From Corynebacterium sp. CNJ-954 (GTDB taxonomy: Bacteria; Actinomycetota; Actinomycetes; Mycobacteriales; Mycobacteriaceae), in contig NZ_MKKI01000022.1 of the NCBI RefSeq assembly GCF_001942345.1, positions 186,001-250,000 on the forward strand: a stretch of DNA of 64,000 nt. Direction: 5' to 3'. Under the pieces are notes generated by a model. That model was not told the origin of the DNA. It saw nothing but the letters and a program-made list of their open reading frames with translations, and made no database searches. Shown in pieces: positions 50,779 through 59,671 of this stretch (positions are counted from its first letter, which is position 1; every line of letters begins with the position of its first letter). The position numbers were made by a program, and so were the translations under genes.

Positions 50779-52508
50779 GACGCTTCCTTACTGTTGTTGC
50801 TGTGCTTGAGCAGATTCTCGGGGATCTCGACATGCCGGGAGCGCAACCATTCGCCGAGCCCCTTGCCCTGCGGATCGAAGCGCGCTCCGTGGGCGACACC
50901 CTGGCCGAGGATGTCCTGGACCACGATGTTCACTGCATTGAGTCGGGGCAGTGGATACACCTCGACCTCCAACCCGGCAGTCTCCGGCAGGAGTTCCTTG
51001 ACCGAGTCGACGGTGACCGTCTCCAGCAGCCAGGGGTAGGCCTCACCGGTCCGGGTCCAGAGGCCGATGTTCGCGCTGCCCCCTTTATCTCCGCTGCGGG
51101 CGTCGGCGAGCAGGCCGATCGGGGCACGTCGGGTCTCGCCGTCTGCACGGCGGTCCGGTACCGGCTCATCGGTCTGCGAGGTGCCGAGCTCCGCGGTGAT
51201 GTCCGGCGGGCGGACGACGACGGTCGTGCCGTCCGCGAGGTGGGCGGTGTGTGCGGGGACGTCGTTGTCGACATAGGCGGGGGAGAAGGTGCCGTACATG
51301 CTCGGCTTCGGCGGAGCGCCGTCGAAGAAGGTCCCCGGGGGCGACGCCAGGGCTGTTCCCACGACCCCACGCCCCCATTCGGCGATGCGGTGCTGGTCGG
51401 GATCCCAGACCACACAGACGAGTCGGGCGGAGGCGGCGGCCTGGTTGTCCGCATCCGGATGGTCGGTGCGTTCCAGGCGGTATTCGACGGTGCGGGGGCG
51501 GGGCTCCAGGGTGTCGAGTTGACGGGTGAACAACTCCGCCTTGTCCTCCACGTCCAGCCCGGAGAAAAGGACCTGGACCTCGTTTCGGAAACCGCCGAGT
51601 CGACTCACCCCGACCTTGGTCGTGGGGGGAGGGGCCTCGCCGGTGGCGCCGCTGATCCGTACCCGGTCGCTGCCGAGGTCCTCGAGGTGTACGTGGTCGA
51701 GGCGAAGAACGGCGTCCGGGCCAGCGTAGCGGGCTCCGGTCACCTCATAGAGCAGTTGGGCGGTGACCGTACCGGCAGTGACGGCACCACCGGTGCCGGC
51801 ATGTTTGGTGATGACGGAGGTGCCGTCGGCATGGATTTCGGCGAGGGGGAAGCCAGGCATCGGGTCGGCCCCGGTGAGGATCCCTCGGTTGAAGCCGGAG
51901 TAGTTTCCTCCCGTGGCCTGGGTGCCGCACTCGATGACATGCCCGGCTGCCATGGCACCGGCGATCTGGTCCAGGTCGTCGGGACCCCAGCCGAAGTGGT
52001 GGGCGGCGGGACCGACCACGACAGAGGCGTCGGTGACACGTCCGGTGACCACGATGTCCGCACCGGCGTCGAGGCATTCGACGATGCCGAAGGCACCGAG
52101 GTAGGCATTGGCGCAGAGAGCGTCAGGAAAAGTCGGTCGTAATGGTTCTCGGACGTCGTCACCGTCGACATAGGCCACAGTGAGGCTCAGGTCACGCTCG
52201 GTGATCTTTTCGCGGAGGGCGTCTGCGAGGCCGGAGGGGTTGAGTCCGCCGGCATTGGTGACGACCTTGACTCCGCGCTCCGCGATGGCGTCCAGGCAGG
52301 TGTCGAGGTGGTCGATGAACCGCTTCGCGTACCCGAGCGTCGGGTCCTTCATCATGCCTTTGGCGAGGATGAGCATGGTGAGTTCGGCGAGGTAGTCGCC
52401 GGTGAGGTAGTCGACCTCGCCGCCGTCGAGCATCTCTCGCATTGCGCTGTCGCGGTCACCGTAGAAGCCGGAGAAGTTGGCGATTCTCACGGGTGGGGTG
52501 TCGCTCAC
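50775..52508 (-). CDS. AtuA-like protein (DUF1446 plus C-terminal AtuA domain)
   Basis: 577 residues. N-terminal DUF1446: RIANFSGFYGDRDSAMREML, then the GDYLAELTMLILAKG segment and VVTNAGGLNPSGLADALREK. C-terminal domain with GLLADARSGDKGGSANIGLW, the AtuA C-terminal signature. AtuA is essential for growth of Pseudomonas on acyclic terpenes (citronellol, geraniol), though its biochemical role is unclear. GTG at 52506-52508 follows GGAGG; a longer frame to 52733 has no start signal. First gene of the cluster and coupled to the carboxyltransferase. Confidence 0.88.
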   Translation of the reverse strand: MSDTPPVRIANFSGFYGDRDSAMREMLDGGEVDYLTGDYLAELTMLILAKGMMKDPTLGYAKRFIDHLDTCLDAIAERGVKVVTNAGGLNPSGLADALREKITERDLSLTVAYVDGDDVREPLRPTFPDALCANAYLGAFGIVECLDAGADIVVTGRVTDASVVVGPAAHHFGWGPDDLDQIAGAMAAGHVIECGTQATGGNYSGFNRGILTGADPMPGFPLAEIHADGTSVITKHAGTGGAVTAGTVTAQLLYEVTGARYAGPDAVLRLDHVHLEDLGSDRVRISGATGEAPPPTTKVGVSRLGGFRNEVQVLFSGLDVEDKAELFTRQLDTLEPRPRTVEYRLERTDHPDADNQAAASARLVCVVWDPDQHRIAEWGRGVVGTALASPPGTFFDGAPPKPSMYGTFSPAYVDNDVPAHTAHLADGTTVVVRPPDITAELGTSQTDEPVPDRRADGETRRAPIGLLADARSGDKGGSANIGLWTRTGEAYPWLLETVTVDSVKELLPETAGLEVEVYPLPRLNAVNIVVQDILGQGVAHGARFDPQGKGLGEWLRSRHVEIPENLLKHSNNSKEAS

Positions 52509-52593
52509 GGAAAGCCTCCGATGGTTGTTTGTGTGGCGGGATCTTTCGGATCGTGAACACAGTTGTAGCATCGGAAAACAAGCAGTCGTGACT

Positions 52594-52606
52594 GATTGAT
52601 TCAATC
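52594..52606. promoter_or_regulatory. Candidate TetR operator before AtuA-like gene
   Basis: GATTGA-T-TCAATC palindrome, 85 bases before the start codon of the first gene in the catabolic cluster. The TetR protein of the cluster is the natural candidate. Inferred from position and symmetry. Confidence 0.45.
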
Positions 52607-52658
52607 GGCGTACTAGCCCGGAGAATACCCCCGTCCGGGGGAGGTGCAGTATGTGGAA

Positions 52659-52689
52659 GGGCCCCGGACTCGTATCGAGTCCGGGGCCC
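52659..52689 (-). terminator. Terminator of LmeA-like gene
   Basis: Perfect 14-bp stem GGGCCCCGGACTCG/CGAGTCCGGGGCCC with loop TAT, 24 bases after the stop of the minus-strand gene at 52714. The stem is symmetric, so it may work in both directions. Confidence 0.75.
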
Positions 52690-52713
52690 TGTCGGGGTGG
52701 TTGTCGGTCGCGG

Positions 52714-53645
52714 CTAACTGTCCTGCCGGCCACCGTCCGAGAACGTGGACGTGCTCGACGAGACCTCGTCGAGACTCACGTCAGTGCCGTGCAGATGGAC
52801 GCTCAGGCCGCCCTCCGTGATGTCGGCGCTCTGGATCTGCAGCCCCTCCACGTCATTGACCGTCTCCTGCAGGGAATCGGTGAGGGACTTGACCATCGAC
52901 TCCGGGAGGTCCATCCCGAGGATCTGGAGGTTCTCCACCTGGAAGTTCAGCGCGTCCTCCTCCACGACGGGCGTCATGCTCAAGGTTGCCAGGCCCCCGG
53001 TGATCTCCAGGTCCATGGTGTTGTCTTCCGTGTTCATCTTCACGCCGGTGACCTCGATCAGGCCCTCGAGTAGTCCACCACCGTCGCCACCGTTCCCGTC
53101 GGTCGCCTGGGCCTGGGACTTCTGGATCTCGGCGAGGAGGAACTCCGGTGGCAGCGTCGTGTCCACGGTGATCTCGCCGGCCGTGGGGTTACCGGTGTCG
53201 GTGGACATGTTCTTGGCATTGATCGCCATCTCCGGTTGGCCGGAGACGACGGGCCGGGACTGGTCGGAATCCTCGTAGGAGACGTCCAGGCTCGACGGGA
53301 TCGTCGCGTCGAAGGACGGGATCTTTCCCTGGGCGAGTCCGAGCAGCAGGGGAGAGGTACCGAAGCTCACCGAGGGGTCCTCGGAGAGTTCGGTGCCGTT
53401 CTTCTGTGCCGACGACCGGATCTCATCGACACGGTGTTCTTGGCATAGGCACGGACGCCGAATTCAGCGACAGCGGCCAGCAGTACAAGGACCACGACCA
53501 GGGCGATGAGGATCTTCCACCATAGGCCTGACCGCTTCTTGCCGGCTTTGCTGCCGTCCGGCCGGGATTGAGCCCCCCAGCTCTGCGGGGCGGCGGGTTG
53601 TCCGGTGTTGTTTGAAGTGCTCACCGGACCAGTGTGAACCATCAC
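52714..53645 (-). CDS. LmeA-like DUF2993 protein (frameshifted)
   Basis: About 310 residues. The N-terminal part (WWKILIALVVVLVLLAAVAE) is a single membrane anchor, then GVRAYAKNTVS. The printed frame then diverges to SMRSGRRHRR and stops at 53367. The frame one base on reads DEIRSSAQKNGTELSEDPSV and continues SFGTSPLLLGLAQGKIPSFD to the stop at 52714. One added C near 53436 gives NTVSDEIRSSAQK. DUF2993/LmeA proteins are periplasmic lipid-binding proteins involved in lipomannan maturation in mycobacteria. Start may be ATG 53645 or GTG 53624. As printed, broken. Confidence 0.8.
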
Positions 53646-53719
53646 TGCCCGTCGGCGCCAGAGTTCCGCCGTTTACCCGGCGTACTGTGCGGAGATCCGC
53701 AGGTTCCCCCGGTCAGGAA

Positions 53720-54217
53720 TCAGAGGTTCTCTTTGATCCAGGTGTCGATCAGGGTGTTCTCGTTGTTGATGATGTCGCGGACCGCGTCGGCGACCTTCGG
53801 CTCGATGACAGGGCCGACCATCGGGATGGTGACGTCGATGTCCGCCTCGGCGGACAGGGTGGTCGAGTCGCCTTCGCCGGTCAGCGTGAGCTCAGCGCCG
53901 AACTTCACCGGGGCACCCTTGACCTCGGCCTGCATCTCGCCGTTGACGACGCCGTCCTGCTCGGCACCGAAGGACACGGTGCGCTTGAGCTTCAGGTTCT
54001 GGGACACCATGGAACGCACGGCCTCGGGCAGTGCGTCGGTGGGGAGGACCTCGAAGAGGACGACCTCGATCGGGTCAGCGGAGAAGGAGTTGACCTCACC
54101 GGGGACCTCGGAGAGGTTCTGGGCCTCGTACTCCCAGTACTCCTTGGAGCTCAGTGCGGAGAGGACCTTGTCGAGGGGGTGGTTGACGGTCGTTGAAGAC
54201 TCGATGTGTGTTGTCAT
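53720..54217 (-). CDS. DUF2505 family (START-like) protein
   Basis: 165 residues, a START/SRPBCC-like fold: opening MTTHIESSTTVNHPLDKVLS with the usual post-start helix, then LSALSSKEYWEYEAQNL and a run of strands (GAPVKFGAELTLTGEGDSTT). Actinobacterial DUF2505 proteins are of unknown function, possibly binding hydrophobic ligands. ATG at 54215-54217. Its promoter TATGAT (54232-54237, minus) overlaps that of murB. Lies between the LmeA-like gene and murB. Confidence 0.8.
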   Translation of the reverse strand: MTTHIESSTTVNHPLDKVLSALSSKEYWEYEAQNLSEVPGEVNSFSADPIEVVLFEVLPTDALPEAVRSMVSQNLKLKRTVSFGAEQDGVVNGEMQAEVKGAPVKFGAELTLTGEGDSTTLSAEADIDVTIPMVGPVIEPKVADAVRDIINNENTLIDTWIKENL

Positions 54218-54227
54218 GCAGAAAGGC

Positions 54228-54233
54228 TAACAT
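54228..54233 (+). promoter_or_regulatory. -10 hexamer of leaderless murB transcript
   Basis: TAACAT ends seven bases before GTG 54241. The opposite-strand hexamer TATGAT (54232-54237) for the DUF2505 gene overlaps it by two bases, so polymerase binding at one should hinder the other. Confidence 0.55.
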
Positions 54234-54240
54234 CATAAGT

Positions 54241-55440
54241 GTGCAGTGTCCTGATTTTAGATTCCATTCGCGAACAATTGCGTCCACCTCCCCAGTTGTG
54301 GCCCGGCTGGTGGAGCGCGGTGACGTCGAGGCGTCGTCACGCAGTTTCGCTGAACTGACGACCCTGCAGGTGGGAGGGGCACCCGCCCTGGTGCTGTCGT
54401 GCCGGTCGACGGAGTCGGTGGCGGAGGTGGTCCGCACCCTCGACGCCGACGGCGTCCCCCTGCTGGTCGTCGGCGGCGGCTCCAATCTCGTGGTCGGTGA
54501 CGATGTCTCCGACCTGGTGGCCGTCGTCCTCGAGGACGGTGGACGGCCGGAGATCGACGGGGAGTCGGGCCTGGTCCGGGCGTTCGCCGGTCTGGTCTGG
54601 GACGATGTCGTCGCAGCCACGGTCGATGCCGGTCTCGGCGGACTGGAATGTCTGTCGGGGATCCCCGGTTCCGTCGGGGCGACGCCGGTGCAGAACGTCG
54701 GTGCCTACGGCGCGGAGGTCGCCCAGACCCTGCACCGTGTGCAACTGTTCGACCGGGCTTCCGGGGAGACGTCGTGGGTGGCGCCGGAGTCACTGGACCT
54801 GGCCTACCGGTACTCCAACCTGAAGTTCACCTCGCGCGCGGTGGTCACGGCGGTGGAGTTCCAGCTGACCACGGACGGGCAGAGCGCACCGTTGCGTTTC
54901 GGCGAACTTGCCCGGCGTCTGGGCGTCACCGCCGGTGACGCCGGGCGGGACGGCGACGTCCGGCGTCCCGTGGCGGAGGTCCGTGACATGGTGCTGGAAT
55001 TGCGTCGGGGAAAGGGAATGGTGCTGGACCCGCACGACCACGACACCTGGTCAGCTGGTTCCTTCTTCACGAATCCGGTGGTGGACAGTGCTGTGGCCGA
55101 CGAGGTGCAGCGCCGTGTCGCGTCCACCCGGGGAGAGCGGGACGCGACGGCGATGCCACGGTTCCCCGCCGGCCCGGCGGATTCGGTGGGCTCCCTGGAG
55201 AAGCTCTCGGCGGCTTGGCTGATTGAGCGTGCCGGTTTCTCGCGCGGGTGGCATGTCCCCGGCAACGACCGTGCCGGACTGTCGGGCAAACACACACTGG
55301 CGTTGACCAACCGCGGCTCAGCCACCTCGGCGGACATCGTCGAACTGGCCCGGGCCGTGCGCGACGGTGTGCGGGAGGCCTTCGGGGTCACCCTCGTCCC
55401 CGAGCCCGTGTGGATCGGTGTCACTCTCGACGACGAGTGA
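54241..55440 (+). CDS. murB: UDP-N-acetylenolpyruvoylglucosamine reductase
   Basis: 399 residues. MurB reduces the enolpyruvyl group of UDP-GlcNAc with NADPH to form UDP-MurNAc, in peptidoglycan synthesis. FAD-binding GGGSNLVVGDDVSD (about 78), ECLSGIPGSVGATPVQNVGA (about 130) and the catalytic Ser in WSAGSFFTNPVV (about 278), with the C-terminal Glu in VPEPVWIGV. GTG at 54241 is chosen over an earlier ATG (54193), because TAACAT lies seven bases upstream and no ribosome site exists; a later GTG at 54298 is also possible. Near mshA. Confidence 0.93.
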   Translation: MQCPDFRFHSRTIASTSPVVARLVERGDVEASSRSFAELTTLQVGGAPALVLSCRSTESVAEVVRTLDADGVPLLVVGGGSNLVVGDDVSDLVAVVLEDGGRPEIDGESGLVRAFAGLVWDDVVAATVDAGLGGLECLSGIPGSVGATPVQNVGAYGAEVAQTLHRVQLFDRASGETSWVAPESLDLAYRYSNLKFTSRAVVTAVEFQLTTDGQSAPLRFGELARRLGVTAGDAGRDGDVRRPVAEVRDMVLELRRGKGMVLDPHDHDTWSAGSFFTNPVVDSAVADEVQRRVASTRGERDATAMPRFPAGPADSVGSLEKLSAAWLIERAGFSRGWHVPGNDRAGLSGKHTLALTNRGSATSADIVELARAVRDGVREAFGVTLVPEPVWIGVTLDDE

Positions 55441-55489
55441 CCCCGACGGGCGCACGGACGGGGACGAGTGACGCGTATTCTGGGACGCT

Positions 55490-56842
55490 ATGCGCGTCGC
55501 CATGATCTCCATGCACACATCCCCGCTGGAACAACCCGGGATCGGGGATGCCGGGGGAATGAACGTCTACGTCCGGAACGTCGCCGAGCACCTCGCGTCT
55601 CACGGTGTCGAGGTGGACGTGTTCACCCGCGCCACCCGCGCATCACAGGGGGAGGTCGTCGAGGTCGCGCCGGGGCTGCGTGTGATCAACTGCGTCGCAG
55701 GACCGTTCGAGGGGCTTCCGAAGGAATCTCTGCCGACCCAGCTTGCCGCGTTCACCGGGTCGGTGTTGTCGTTCGTGCGGCGTGAGGCGGGTAACGCCGC
55801 GAATCCGTCGTCCCCGGCCGACCGTGCCGGCGCCGGGCACTACGACCTGATCCACAGCCACTACTGGCTCTCGGGCCAGGTCGGATGGCTGTTGCGTGAT
55901 TTGTGGGGGGTCCCGCTGGTGCACACCGCCCACACCTGGGCGGCGGTGAAGAACCTCGGCCTCGCGGAGGGCGACACCCCTGAGCCGGAGTCGCGTCGGA
56001 TCTGTGAGCAGCAGATCGTCGACAACGCCGACCGCATCATCGTCAACACGCAGGACGAGGCGGATGCTCTCGTGACCGCCTATGACGCCGAGAACTCCGA
56101 CCTCGCCGTCGTGTCCCCGGGAGTCGACGTGGACCGGTTCACCCCGGGATCCGACCGTGCCACCGAACGCTCGCGGCGCGAACTCGGTATTCCTCTGCGA
56201 GCGAAGGTCATCGCCTTCATCGGACGCCTCCAGATGCTCAAGGGTCCGCATATCCTGCTGCGGGCGGCCGCCGACCTGATCCGACGCCATCCCGAGCAGA
56301 ACATCCGTGTGGTGATCTGCGGTGGCCCGTCGGGTACCGGGATGGAACGTCCCGACGAGCTCCACGACCTGGCCGCGGAGCTGGGGGTGTCCGGCTACGT
56401 CCGGTTCCTTTCGCCTCGGCCCCCGGAGGAACTGGTGAGCGTGTACCAGGCAGCCGACATCATCGCGGTCCCCAGCTACAACGAGTCCTTCGGCCTGGTG
56501 GCCCTGGAGGCACAGGCCGCGGGGACCCCGGTCGTCGCTGCGCGGGTCGGAGGGCTTCCGTTGACGGTGACCGAGGGTGAGAGCGGACTGCTCGTCGACG
56601 GACATGACCCGGCAGACTGGGCCCGTGCCCTGGAGTCGCTGGTGATGGACGACGACCTGCGCAACTCCATGTCGGACCTCGCGCCCTCCCACGCTGCCGA
56701 GTACTCCTGGGACGTCACGGTCGAGAGGATGATCACCGAGTACCGCCAGCTCGTCGACCGGTGGCGTGCCCGGGGGTGCTCGGAACCTGACGTCGCCCTC
56801 ACATCACTGGAGTCCCGCGACCCCAGCGGGTCACGGGAGTGA
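55490..56842 (+). CDS. mshA: D-inositol-3-phosphate glycosyltransferase (mycothiol synthesis)
   Basis: 450-residue GT4 enzyme that joins UDP-GlcNAc to inositol-3-phosphate, the first step in mycothiol synthesis. N-terminal [40 protein letters not shown], the phosphate-binding [12 protein letters not shown] and the nucleotide-site E-x7-E in [20 protein letters not shown] all match MshA. ATG at 55490 lies eight bases after TATTCT (55476-55481). The mycothiol link fits the MDMPI-fold gene elsewhere in the window. Confidence 0.95.
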   Translation: MRVAMISMHTSPLEQPGIGDAGGMNVYVRNVAEHLASHGVEVDVFTRATRASQGEVVEVAPGLRVINCVAGPFEGLPKESLPTQLAAFTGSVLSFVRREAGNAANPSSPADRAGAGHYDLIHSHYWLSGQVGWLLRDLWGVPLVHTAHTWAAVKNLGLAEGDTPEPESRRICEQQIVDNADRIIVNTQDEADALVTAYDAENSDLAVVSPGVDVDRFTPGSDRATERSRRELGIPLRAKVIAFIGRLQMLKGPHILLRAAADLIRRHPEQNIRVVICGGPSGTGMERPDELHDLAAELGVSGYVRFLSPRPPEELVSVYQAADIIAVPSYNESFGLVALEAQAAGTPVVAARVGGLPLTVTEGESGLLVDGHDPADWARALESLVMDDDLRNSMSDLAPSHAAEYSWDVTVERMITEYRQLVDRWRARGCSEPDVALTSLESRDPSGSRE

Positions 56843-56890
56843 TCACAGGGACGACCCCGAGGGATCACCACGGCGATGCCCGGGGGCGGG

Positions 56891-56896
56891 TAGATT
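56891..56896 (+). promoter_or_regulatory. -10 hexamer of leaderless ybjN-like transcript
   Basis: TAGATT ends seven bases before the ATG at 56904; no ribosome site is present. Confidence 0.5.
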
Positions 56897-56903
56897 CGGT
56901 CGC

Positions 56904-57464
56904 ATGGAACTACAGCAGCTGACCGACCTCCTCGATGGTGCCGAGGTCGACTACGAGGTCTCCAACGAGGTCGCCGTGGTCGTCCTGCCCGGTGAACGCC
57001 GTCTGAAGACCAACACCCTGTTCATCCCGCAGGACGGCATGTTCCGTGTCGAGGCATTCGTGTGCCGGGCGGTGGAGGAGGCGCATGCGGAGGTGTACCG
57101 GCTGCTGCTGCAGCACAACCGTAAGGCCTACGGGGTGCACTACACCCTCGACAACAACAACGACATCTATCTGGCGGGCCAGTTCCCCGACACCACCACC
57201 GGCGAGGACGTCCAACGTATCCTCGGTCAGGTGCTCGAGCTCGCCGACGGCGACTTCAACCACATCCTGGAACTCGGTTTCGAGACGTCGATCCGACGTG
57301 AGTGGGAATGGCGGATAGACCGCGGGGAGTCGACCCGCAACCTCGAGGCCTTCCAGCGGCTGCGACCGGGGTACGAGCAGGAACGCGCCGCCGACCGGGC
57401 TGAACGCGCCGACGGGACGTCTGACGGGGCACCCTCCGTCCCACCGACCCCGCCGGGAAACTGA
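56904..57464 (+). CDS. YbjN-domain (type III secretion chaperone-like fold) protein
   Basis: 186 residues. YbjN-like domain: MELQQLTDLLDGAEVDYEVS, then RLKTNTLFIPQDGMFRVEAF and the AYGVHYTLDNNNDIYLAGQF strand pair, with a proline/aspartate-rich tail from about residue 165. In mycobacteria and corynebacteria such a protein regularly sits between mshA and gpmA. Its role is not established. ATG at 56904 replaces a longer open frame from 56766, which has no start signal and overlaps mshA. Confidence 0.85.
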   Translation: MELQQLTDLLDGAEVDYEVSNEVAVVVLPGERRLKTNTLFIPQDGMFRVEAFVCRAVEEAHAEVYRLLLQHNRKAYGVHYTLDNNNDIYLAGQFPDTTTGEDVQRILGQVLELADGDFNHILELGFETSIRREWEWRIDRGESTRNLEAFQRLRPGYEQERAADRAERADGTSDGAPSVPPTPPGN

Positions 57465-57518
57465 CCTCCGTGGCGACTGCCCTGTGCGGGACGCCCCGCC
57501 GTGGCAGAATAAGGAACC

Positions 57519-58274
57519 ATGAGTGACAACAACCACGGCACACTGATTCTTCTCCGCCACGGGCAGAGCGAATGGAACGCATCCAACCAGTTCACCGGGT
57601 GGGTCGACGTCGACCTCACCGACCAGGGACGCGAGGAAGCCGTCCGCGGCGGCAGAATGATCGCCGACGCGGGTCTGAAGCCGACCGTGCTGTACACGTC
57701 CCTGCTGCGGCGGGCCATCACCACCGCGAACCTCGCACTCGACGCCGCCGACCGCCACTGGATTCCCGTCGTGCGTGACTGGCGCCTCAACGAACGCCAC
57801 TACGGTGCACTGCAGGGCCTGAACAAGGCGGAGACCAAGGAGAAGTACGGCGAGGACCAGTTCATGGCCTGGCGCCGCAGCTACGACACTCCGCCGCCCG
57901 AGCTCGAGGACGGCACCGAGTACTCCCAGTCGGACGACCCCCGCTACGCCGACCTTGCCGAGGTCCCGCGGACCGAATGCCTGCTCGACGTCGTCAAGCG
58001 CTTCGTCCCCTACTACGAGACCTCGATCCTGCCCCGTCTGGAGGCCGGCGAGACCGTCATCGTCGCAGCCCACGGCAACTCCCTGCGCGCCCTGGTCAAG
58101 CACCTCGACAAGATCTCCGACGAGAACATCGCCGGCCTCAACATCCCCACGGGGATCCCGCTGGTCTACCGCATTGACGAGAAGGGTACCGTGCTGAACC
58201 CCGGCGGCGAATACCTGGACCCGGAGGCCGCCGAGGCTGGTGCTGCGGCCGTCGCGGCCCAGGGCGGCAAGTAG
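57519..58274 (+). CDS. gpmA: 2,3-bisphosphoglycerate-dependent phosphoglycerate mutase
   Basis: 251-residue glycolytic mutase interconverting 3- and 2-phosphoglycerate. The phosphohistidine motif [20 protein letters not shown] (about 8-27), the second Arg in [36 protein letters not shown] and the second His in [17 protein letters not shown] (about 185) are intact. ATG at 57519, with AGAATA seven bases upstream or AAGGA as a close ribosome site. Followed by the senX3-like kinase gene, the known order in mycobacteria and corynebacteria. Confidence 0.97.
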   Translation: MSDNNHGTLILLRHGQSEWNASNQFTGWVDVDLTDQGREEAVRGGRMIADAGLKPTVLYTSLLRRAITTANLALDAADRHWIPVVRDWRLNERHYGALQGLNKAETKEKYGEDQFMAWRRSYDTPPPELEDGTEYSQSDDPRYADLAEVPRTECLLDVVKRFVPYYETSILPRLEAGETVIVAAHGNSLRALVKHLDKISDENIAGLNIPTGIPLVYRIDEKGTVLNPGGEYLDPEAAEAGAAAVAAQGGK

Positions 58275-58307
58275 GACCCCGGGGGACGGTCTACAGGACA
58301 TCGGGAC

Positions 58308-59540
58308 GTGACATCGTCATCTTTCGCCCTGTTGTTCGGCGGAGTCATCGCCGGACTGGTCGTCGGGATCGCCGTCACGGTTGTCGTGACGGCCCTCAGA
58401 CGCCGGTCGGAGCACCGTGAAGAGGAGCGTATCCGGAGGGAGACCCAGCACAACAGGGTCTCGACCATCGCCCAGGTCATGCACTTCGCCCTCGAGGCGT
58501 CTCCCTTGGGGGTGGCGGTGGTGGACCTGCGGGAGGACCTCGTGTTCACCAACCGCAGTGTCCATGAACTGGGCGTCGTGGACGGACGCCACCTGGTACC
58601 CGAGGTCTACCGTCTGGCACAGCGGGTCTTCGACGACGGTGAGCCCCGCGAGGGCGTCCTGCACCCCGGGAGCACAGCCGTGGGACCCGTGTTTTCCGTC
58701 GCCGTCACCGTCCGGCGTCTGGCCGCTGTCGACGACCGGTTCGTGGTCGTCTACGCCACGGACAACTCGGAGAACGTCCGGATGGAGGCGGCCCGGCGGG
58801 ACTTCGTGGCCAATGTGTCCCACGAACTCAAAACCCCGGTCGGCGCCATCTCCCTGCTCGTCGAGACGATGCTGGAGGCCAGGGACGACCCCGACACCGT
58901 GGAGTACTTCGGCAACAAACTCCATACCGAGACACGGCGTATGTCCACGATGATCTCCGAGCTGATCGGTCTGTCGAAACTCCAGGGGGCGGAGTCCCTC
59001 CCGGATCCCCGTCCGGTGAGCGTCGACCGGATCATCGACAAGGCGGTCGAGCGGTCCCGCATCGCCGCCGAGGTGGAGAACATCGACCTGGTCACCGACG
59101 CGCCCGGGGACGCCTGGCTCACGGGCGACGAGGAACTGCTGGTCACTGCGGTGACGAACCTGATCGCCAACGCCATCAACTACTCACCGGAGGACACCCC
59201 GGTCAGCATCAGCAGGGCGGTCCGTGGACAGTCCGTCGTGATCCGGGTGACCGACCGCGGCATCGGCATCGCCCCCGGGGACCAGAAACGTGTCTTCGAA
59301 CGCTTCTTCCGTGTCGACAAGGCCCGCTCCCGGGCAACCGGGGGGACCGGGCTGGGGCTCGCGGTCGTCAAACACACCGTGATCAATCACGGCGGGAATG
59401 TCTCCCTCTGGTCGCAGCCGGGCACAGGATCGACGTTCTCCCTGGAGTTCCCCGTGCTGGAGAGGGGTGCGCTGCCTGATGAGGACGTCCCCGACCAGGG
59501 GAGGTTCACTGCCGCAGAACTGCTGCCCGACCGGGACTGA
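58308..59540 (+). CDS. SenX3/PhoR-like sensor histidine kinase
   Basis: 410-residue membrane kinase. One N-terminal helix (FALLFGGVIAGLVVGIAVTV), a PAS-like domain (about 55-150), HisKA with the phosphoacceptor His in FVANVSHELKTPVGAISLLV (about 172), N-box NLIANAINYSPEDTPV and G-boxes DRGIGIAPGDQKRVFERFF and GGTGLGLAVVKHTV. In mycobacteria SenX3-RegX3 senses phosphate limitation. GTG at 58308 is preceded by no strong site. Regulator follows after 131 bases. Confidence 0.92.
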   Translation: MTSSSFALLFGGVIAGLVVGIAVTVVVTALRRRSEHREEERIRRETQHNRVSTIAQVMHFALEASPLGVAVVDLREDLVFTNRSVHELGVVDGRHLVPEVYRLAQRVFDDGEPREGVLHPGSTAVGPVFSVAVTVRRLAAVDDRFVVVYATDNSENVRMEAARRDFVANVSHELKTPVGAISLLVETMLEARDDPDTVEYFGNKLHTETRRMSTMISELIGLSKLQGAESLPDPRPVSVDRIIDKAVERSRIAAEVENIDLVTDAPGDAWLTGDEELLVTAVTNLIANAINYSPEDTPVSISRAVRGQSVVIRVTDRGIGIAPGDQKRVFERFFRVDKARSRATGGTGLGLAVVKHTVINHGGNVSLWSQPGTGSTFSLEFPVLERGALPDEDVPDQGRFTAAELLPDRD

Positions 59541-59671
59541 ATGCTTTCACCCGGCAGGATCGTCGGCCGGAGTTTACAATGACGTCGTCCAGAAGCAGTC
59601 TCCCCGCAATGTTCGTCATCCGCGCCGGCCGGCACACGGCCGTCATTCATACGTGAGGACCAGATTCTCCT

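Noticed and set aside
52509..52733. N-terminal extension of the AtuA-like protein to 52733
   Set aside because: Crosses the terminator hairpin at 52659-52689, and the GGAGG site sits before the GTG at 52508.
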